Origin: Betaproteobacteria bacterium
GTDB lineage: Bacteria; Pseudomonadota; Gammaproteobacteria; Burkholderiales; SG8-41
Assembly (NCBI GenBank): GCA_025356695.1
Contig: JANXSE010000299.1
Location: forward strand, 37,611 to 101,610
Length of the DNA stretch: 64,000 nt
Reading direction: 5' to 3'
Shown: piece after piece, positions 59,994-64,000 of the stretch
How the letters are laid out: each line of letters opens with the position of its first letter
How positions within the stretch are numbered: position 1 is the first letter of the stretch
Notes under the pieces: generated by a model
Databases searched by the model: none
Seen by the model: only the letters and a program-made list of their open reading frames with translations
Told to the model about the DNA's origin: nothing
Position numbers and translations under genes: made by a program

Positions 59994-62287
59994 ACGCGCC
60001 TAAACTCACACGCCGCGAATTCGCCGCCGCCCTCGGCGGTATCGTTCTTTCCTTCAGCCTCGCGCCACGAACTCTCTTCGGGCAGGGCACGACGCCGCTG
60101 CCCGGCAGCCTGCAGACCAACCGCATGCTCGATGCGTGGCTGCGCATCAATGCCGATGGCAGCGTTACCGTGTGCACCGGCAAGGTCGAACTCGGGCAGG
60201 GCATCGTCACCGCGCTCGCGCAGATTGCCGCCGAGGAACTTGATGTGCCTCTCGCGCGCGTCAGCATGATTTCGGGCGACACCGGCCGCACGCCCAACGA
60301 AGGGCAGACCGCCGGCAGCCAGTCGATCGAGCAGAGCGGCACCGCGCTGCGCATGGCGGGCGCCGAAGTGCGCGCCCTGCTCATAGAGCTCGCCGCCACA
60401 AAGCTCGGCGTCGCTGCGGACGCGCTCAAGGTCACAGATGGCGTCATCACTGCGAGCGACGGACGCAAGGTCAGCTACGGCGAGCTTGCAGCAGAAGTCG
60501 ATCTCAAGCGCGAGGCAACCGCGAAGGTGAAACCGAAGCCGCCCGCACAGCATACGATTGTCGGCAAGTCGGTGCAGCGCCTCGACATTCCTAACAAGGT
60601 GACGGGCGGCGCCGCCTTCATACAGGACCTGCGCTTGCCCGGCATGGTGCATGGTCGCATGGTGCGACCGCCGCGTTACGGCGCGAAGCTCGTGAGCGTG
60701 GATGAAGCGCCGGTCAAGGCCATGCCCGGCGTCATCGCAATAGTGCGCGACGGCAGCTTTCTCGGCGTCGTCGCGCAGCGCGAGGAACAGGCCATCAATG
60801 CGCGCTTCGTGCTGATGGAAATGGCGAAGTGGTCGGGCGGCCCCGAGTTGCCCGATCCGGCCAATCTGTATCCGCAGTTGATGTCGCTGCGCAGCGAAGC
60901 GCGGGTGATCAACGAGAAAGACGCGCCCGTGCCGGCCGGCGCGAAGACGCTCGAAGCGACCTATCACCGGCCTTATCAGGCGCATGCTTCGCTTGCGCCT
61001 TCGTGTGCGCTGGCCGAATTCAAGGACGGCAGGCTGACGGTGTGGACGCACAGTCAGGGCGTGTTTCCGTTGCGCGAGACGATGGCCCGCGCGCTCGGCA
61101 TGCAAACGCGCGATATCCGCTGCATTCACCGCGAAGGTGCGGGCTGTTACGGCCACAACGCCGCCGACGACGTTGCCTTCGATGCCGCGATGCTGGCGCG
61201 CGCCGTAAACGTCAGCGGCCGGCCGGTGCGCCTGCAATGGATGCGCGACGAAGAGTTCAAGTGGGAGCCCTACGGCCCCGCGATGACCATGCAGCTCAAG
61301 GGCGCGGTCGCCGACGGCCGCGTGGTTGACTGGAGCTACGACGTGTGGAGCCAGAGCCACAACATGCGGCCGGGCGACCCCGACGGCATCAACCTGCTCG
61401 GCAGCTGGTACCTCGCCGATGCGAAGAAGCCCGGGCCGGCGCGCCATTCGCCGCAGCCGAACGGCGCCGGCGATCGCAACGCCATCACGCTCTACGATTT
61501 TCCGCGCCAGCGCACCACGCATCATCTGATCATGGAGCAACCGGTGCGCACCTCGGCGCTGCGCACGCTTGGCGCTTATGCCAATGTATTTGCGATCGAG
61601 TCCTTCATCGACGAACTCGCTGCCGCTGCGGGCATCGATCCGGTGGCGTTTCGCCTCGCGCACATCAAGGACGCGCGCGAGCGCGCCGTGATCGAAGCCG
61701 TCGCCAAAGCGGCCGCCTGGAAAGCCGGCGAAAGCGGGCAAAGGGGCGGCAACGTTTGGCGCGGCCGCGGCATCGGTTATGCGCGCTACAAAACGGTGGC
61801 GACTTACACTGCAGTGATCGCCGAGGTTGAAGTCAATCGCATCACGGGCGTTGTCAGGGTGCCGCGTGTGTGGGCTGCTGCGGATGCCGGGCAGATCATC
61901 AATCCCGACGGCTTGATCAACCAGATCGAAGGCGGCGTCATCCAGTCGACGAGCTGGACGCTGCACGAACAGGTCGAGTTCGACCGCAGCGGCATCCTCG
62001 CCGAAGACTGGATGAACTATCCGATCCTGACCATGCGCAACGCGCCGAAAGTCGAAACCATCCTGATCAACCGGCCGAACGAACGGCCGCTTGGTGCAGG
62101 CGAGGCCACGCAGGGACCGACGGCAGCCGCCATCGCCAATGCGTTTGCGGCGGCCACCGGCAAGCGCATCCGCGAACTGCCGCTGACGCCCGAGCGGGTG
62201 AAGGTGGCGCTGGCATCGCCGCTGATCGGCACGCCGCTGGGCACGATGCGGTATCCGGTTGATGCGGCCTCGGATTTCGTCAATTAG
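59990..62287 (+). CDS. molybdopterin-binding subunit of a periplasmic Mo hydroxylase (IorB-like)
   Basis: 765 residues. A twin-arginine leader (LTRREFAAALGG) shows export by Tat. The sequence is of the isoquinoline 1-oxidoreductase beta-subunit type: RINADGSVTVCTGKVELGQGIVTALAQIAAEELDV, GQTAGSQSIEQSGTALRMAG, QRLDIPNKVTGGAAFIQDLRLPGMVHGR, HREGAGCYGHNAADDVAFDAAMLAR. The catalytic Glu is Glu705 in LGAGEATQGPTAAAIANA. FAD and cytochrome subunits are not next to it. Electrons may go to a c-type cytochrome; the soxCD genes follow 180 bp later but are a different system. The substrate is probably an N-heterocycle or aldehyde; it cannot be specified. Confidence 0.9.
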   Translation: MNAPKLTRREFAAALGGIVLSFSLAPRTLFGQGTTPLPGSLQTNRMLDAWLRINADGSVTVCTGKVELGQGIVTALAQIAAEELDVPLARVSMISGDTGRTPNEGQTAGSQSIEQSGTALRMAGAEVRALLIELAATKLGVAADALKVTDGVITASDGRKVSYGELAAEVDLKREATAKVKPKPPAQHTIVGKSVQRLDIPNKVTGGAAFIQDLRLPGMVHGRMVRPPRYGAKLVSVDEAPVKAMPGVIAIVRDGSFLGVVAQREEQAINARFVLMEMAKWSGGPELPDPANLYPQLMSLRSEARVINEKDAPVPAGAKTLEATYHRPYQAHASLAPSCALAEFKDGRLTVWTHSQGVFPLRETMARALGMQTRDIRCIHREGAGCYGHNAADDVAFDAAMLARAVNVSGRPVRLQWMRDEEFKWEPYGPAMTMQLKGAVADGRVVDWSYDVWSQSHNMRPGDPDGINLLGSWYLADAKKPGPARHSPQPNGAGDRNAITLYDFPRQRTTHHLIMEQPVRTSALRTLGAYANVFAIESFIDELAAAAGIDPVAFRLAHIKDARERAVIEAVAKAAAWKAGESGQRGGNVWRGRGIGYARYKTVATYTAVIAEVEVNRITGVVRVPRVWAAADAGQIINPDGLINQIEGGVIQSTSWTLHEQVEFDRSGILAEDWMNYPILTMRNAPKVETILINRPNERPLGAGEATQGPTAAAIANAFAAATGKRIRELPLTPERVKVALASPLIGTPLGTMRYPVDAASDFVN

Positions 62288-62463
62288 AGAGGGTCGTTGC
62301 TGCAGCATCGGCGCCGGCGCAGCCGGCGCTGTTGCAATGCACACCGGCAAATGCCGGCGGCGCTCGCTGGACACGGCGGTACGGCATATACTGCCGTTTG
62401 CATAGACGGCATGCCGTCATCGTATTAGTAGTCGGTAATAACAACATTCGAAGGGGGAGTCCG

Positions 62464-63750
62464 ATGGATTCGGGGAAAGATTCGGAAAAGAACAGTCGAA
62501 GAGAGCTTTTCAAGGCGAGCGCAGCGCTCGCCGGCAGCGTCGCACTGGGTGCCGTAGGCAAGGCCAACGCGCAGGCTGCAAATCCGCCGACGCCAACCAG
62601 CGAGAACGCCTCGCCGATGATCCACGGCAGCAAGGAGCAGATCGAATACGGCCAGCGTTCCAAGTACGTGAAGTCGGTGCGCGTACAGCACCCGATCGGC
62701 GGCCGGCCCTCGCCCGATGTGTTCGGCAAGGTGTTCCACGTCGCCTCGCCGCTGCAGGATGCGGTCGGCGTGATCACGCCTTCGTCGTTGCACTACATCG
62801 CGACGACCCGCGGCTCCTTCCTGCCCGACATCGACCCGGCGACGCACTCGCTGACGATACACGGCGAAGTGGACCGGCCCATTACGCTTTCGATGGCCGA
62901 TCTGCGGCGCTTTCCGTCGGTCACCCGTGTGCACTTCATCGAATGCGCGGGCAACCGGCACAACAAAAACCAGAAGAACGTGCAGGACACGCACGGCATG
63001 ACGAGCTGCTCCGAGTGGACCGGCGTGCTGCTCTCGACGCTGCTCAAGGAATGCGGCCTGAAAAGCAGCGCGAAGTGGTTCGTCGCCGAAGGCGCCGAGG
63101 AGGTCAAAGGCGCATCGAGCATACCGATCGCCAAGGGCATGGACGACTGCATCATCGCCTACGGCCAGAATGGCGAGCCGCTGCGTCCGCAGCAGGGCTT
63201 TCCAGTGCGCATCATGGTGCCCGGCTTCGAAGGCATCTATCACACCAAGTTCCTGCGCCGCATCAAGGTCACCAAAGAGTTCTACATGAACTACAACGAA
63301 TTCGGGCATCTGACCAAGGACGACAAGACGCTTGCGCTCGGCGAACAGATCGGGCCGAAGTCGGTCATTACCTATCCGTCGGGCACGCAGCGCCTGCCGG
63401 GGCCGGGTTTCTACGAAATCAGCGGGCTTGCGTGGTCCGGCGGCGGTGCGGTCAAGATGGTGGAAGTGTCCACCGACGGCGGCAAGACGTGGAACCGCGC
63501 CGAGTTCAAGACGACACCGCACCGCATGGCGCACGTGCGCTTCGCCTACCCTTGGAAGTGGGACGGCAGCGAGGCCGTCATCATGTCGCGCACCACCGAC
63601 GACATCGGACAACGGCAGGCGCAGCGCGAGGAAATCGCGGAGTGGTGGAAAGTGCCCTTCGATCGCGACTACCGCGTGCCGGGCCTCGACAACAGCGTAA
63701 TGCCCTGGAAAATTTCCAAAGACGGGATGGTGACCAATGGCCTCGCATAA
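62464..63750 (+). CDS. soxC: sulfane dehydrogenase molybdenum subunit SoxC
   Basis: 428 residues from the ATG at 62464 (AGGGGGAG in front). Tat leader with SRRELFKASAALAG. The sulfite-oxidase fold has its molybdenum ligand at Cys161 in FIECAGNRHNKNQ. The block MTSCSEWTGVLLSTLL, the PVRIMVPGFEGIYHTKFLRRIKV segment and the C-terminal dimer domain (LAWSGGGAVKMVEVSTDGGKTW) fit SoxC rather than YedY or plant-type enzymes. With SoxD it oxidises the sulfane sulfur held on SoxYZ during thiosulfate oxidation. Its last 14 bases overlap soxD. No other sox genes lie in the window. Confidence 0.9.
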   Translation: MDSGKDSEKNSRRELFKASAALAGSVALGAVGKANAQAANPPTPTSENASPMIHGSKEQIEYGQRSKYVKSVRVQHPIGGRPSPDVFGKVFHVASPLQDAVGVITPSSLHYIATTRGSFLPDIDPATHSLTIHGEVDRPITLSMADLRRFPSVTRVHFIECAGNRHNKNQKNVQDTHGMTSCSEWTGVLLSTLLKECGLKSSAKWFVAEGAEEVKGASSIPIAKGMDDCIIAYGQNGEPLRPQQGFPVRIMVPGFEGIYHTKFLRRIKVTKEFYMNYNEFGHLTKDDKTLALGEQIGPKSVITYPSGTQRLPGPGFYEISGLAWSGGGAVKMVEVSTDGGKTWNRAEFKTTPHRMAHVRFAYPWKWDGSEAVIMSRTTDDIGQRQAQREEIAEWWKVPFDRDYRVPGLDNSVMPWKISKDGMVTNGLA

Positions 63751-64000
63751 ATTAGTTGCTGTCGCCACGCTCTCGCTGCTGGGGAGCTTCATCGCGGGCG
63801 TTGCGTTCGCGCAGTCGCCGACCTACGGCGTGGGCCGCACGCCCACTGCGGAAGAACTGCGCCGCATGGATATCTCGATCGGCTTCTCGGGCGAAGAACT
63901 GCCGGCCGGTCGCGGCACCTCCAAGGAAGGCGCGCAGCTCTATGTGCAGAAGGCCTGCGTCGGCTGTCACGGCGTCGCGGGCGTCGGCGGATTGGCGCCG
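63737..64000 (+). CDS. soxD: sulfane dehydrogenase cytochrome c subunit SoxD (5' part, cut by window end)
   Basis: 88 residues are visible, open to the window end. The ATG at 63737 lies inside the end of soxC. Signal peptide ends AFAQS. SPTYGVGRTPTAEELRRMDISIGFSGEELPAGRG is the typical N-terminus of SoxD, and the first haem site C-V-G-C-H (in KACVGCHG) follows. Full SoxD has two haem domains; the rest lies beyond base 64000. It takes electrons from SoxC in the periplasm. Confidence 0.88.
   Translation, partial: MASHKLVAVATLSLLGSFIAGVAFAQSPTYGVGRTPTAEELRRMDISIGFSGEELPAGRGTSKEGAQLYVQKACVGCHGVAGVGGLAP

Noticed and set aside
59816..62374. Minus-strand open frame of 852 codons
   Set aside because: It is fully antisense to the Mo-hydroxylase large subunit, His/Arg/Ala-rich with no recognisable domain, and is explained by high GC at third positions.

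Overview
This 64 kb window is GC-rich, almost fully coding, and looks like chromosomal DNA of a betaproteobacterium of the Burkholderiales type. The grounds are eight periplasmic tripartite-tricarboxylate receptors of the Bug family, a urea/short-chain amide ABC transporter next to formamidase and amidase, DUF2062 and DUF1993 genes, and the selenoneine gene pair senA/senB. I saw no rRNA, tRNA, CRISPR array, transposase or phage gene. Genus and species cannot be assigned from the sequence alone.

Layout. 1-4917: 3' end of an MFS transporter, a DUF2062 membrane protein, a flavocytochrome-c-sulfide-dehydrogenase-type flavoprotein, then a Bug receptor, a lipocalin-like protein and a carboxymuconolactone-decarboxylase-like protein. 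4996-10650: two Bug receptors, two small cupins, one two-domain cupin and an amidohydrolase, which look like an uptake-plus-catabolism block for an unknown organic acid. 10843-11535: a ModA-like solute-binding protein without a signal peptide. 11561-21795 (all minus): a ten-gene amide/urea nitrogen locus, urtA-B-C-D-E, fmdA, fmdB, amiE, and a MoxR/NorQ-type AAA+ ATPase with its NorD-type VWA partner. 22136-26486 (plus, divergent): a transporter-like hybrid histidine kinase (NCS1 permease domain, Cys-rich linker, kinase, receiver) and an overlapping LuxR-type response regulator, plausibly the regulator of that locus. 26526-36215: a Bug receptor, a small DnaQ-like exonuclease and two large paralogous multi-PAS sensor kinases. 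36590-38896: divergent senB and senA. 38912-44981: Bug receptors, DUF1993, a glyoxalase-fold epimerase-like protein, a CaiB/BaiF CoA-transferase, a secreted unknown and an outer-membrane transporter-like protein. 45173-52578: a small acidic protein, a monohaem cytochrome c and four tandem PQQ-dependent alcohol dehydrogenases. 52654-56743: a sugar-acid-like catabolic set (enolase-superfamily dehydratase, HpcH/HpaI aldolase, Bug receptor, PanE-like reductase). 56900-59255: Bug receptor and a second CoA-transferase. 59520-64000: a two-subunit molybdenum hydroxylase followed by soxC and the start of soxD.

How the parts may work together. The strongest biological unit is nitrogen scavenging: short-chain amides or urea enter through UrtABCDE, are hydrolysed by FmdA and AmiE, and the divergent permease-kinase may sense the substrate. 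The second is periplasmic oxidation. Four PQQ dehydrogenases all carry the extra Asp that marks lanthanide-dependent enzymes, with a small cytochrome c beside them; SoxCD, the Mo hydroxylase and the FccB-like flavoprotein add further periplasmic redox enzymes. The third is selenium metabolism (SenB makes the selenosugar, SenA inserts selenium into hercynine), without the SelD-type partner in the window.

Intergenic regions carry several dispersed palindromic repeats of types common in betaproteobacterial genomes. They are listed individually. Functional statements rest on motif recognition by eye; no database search was possible.
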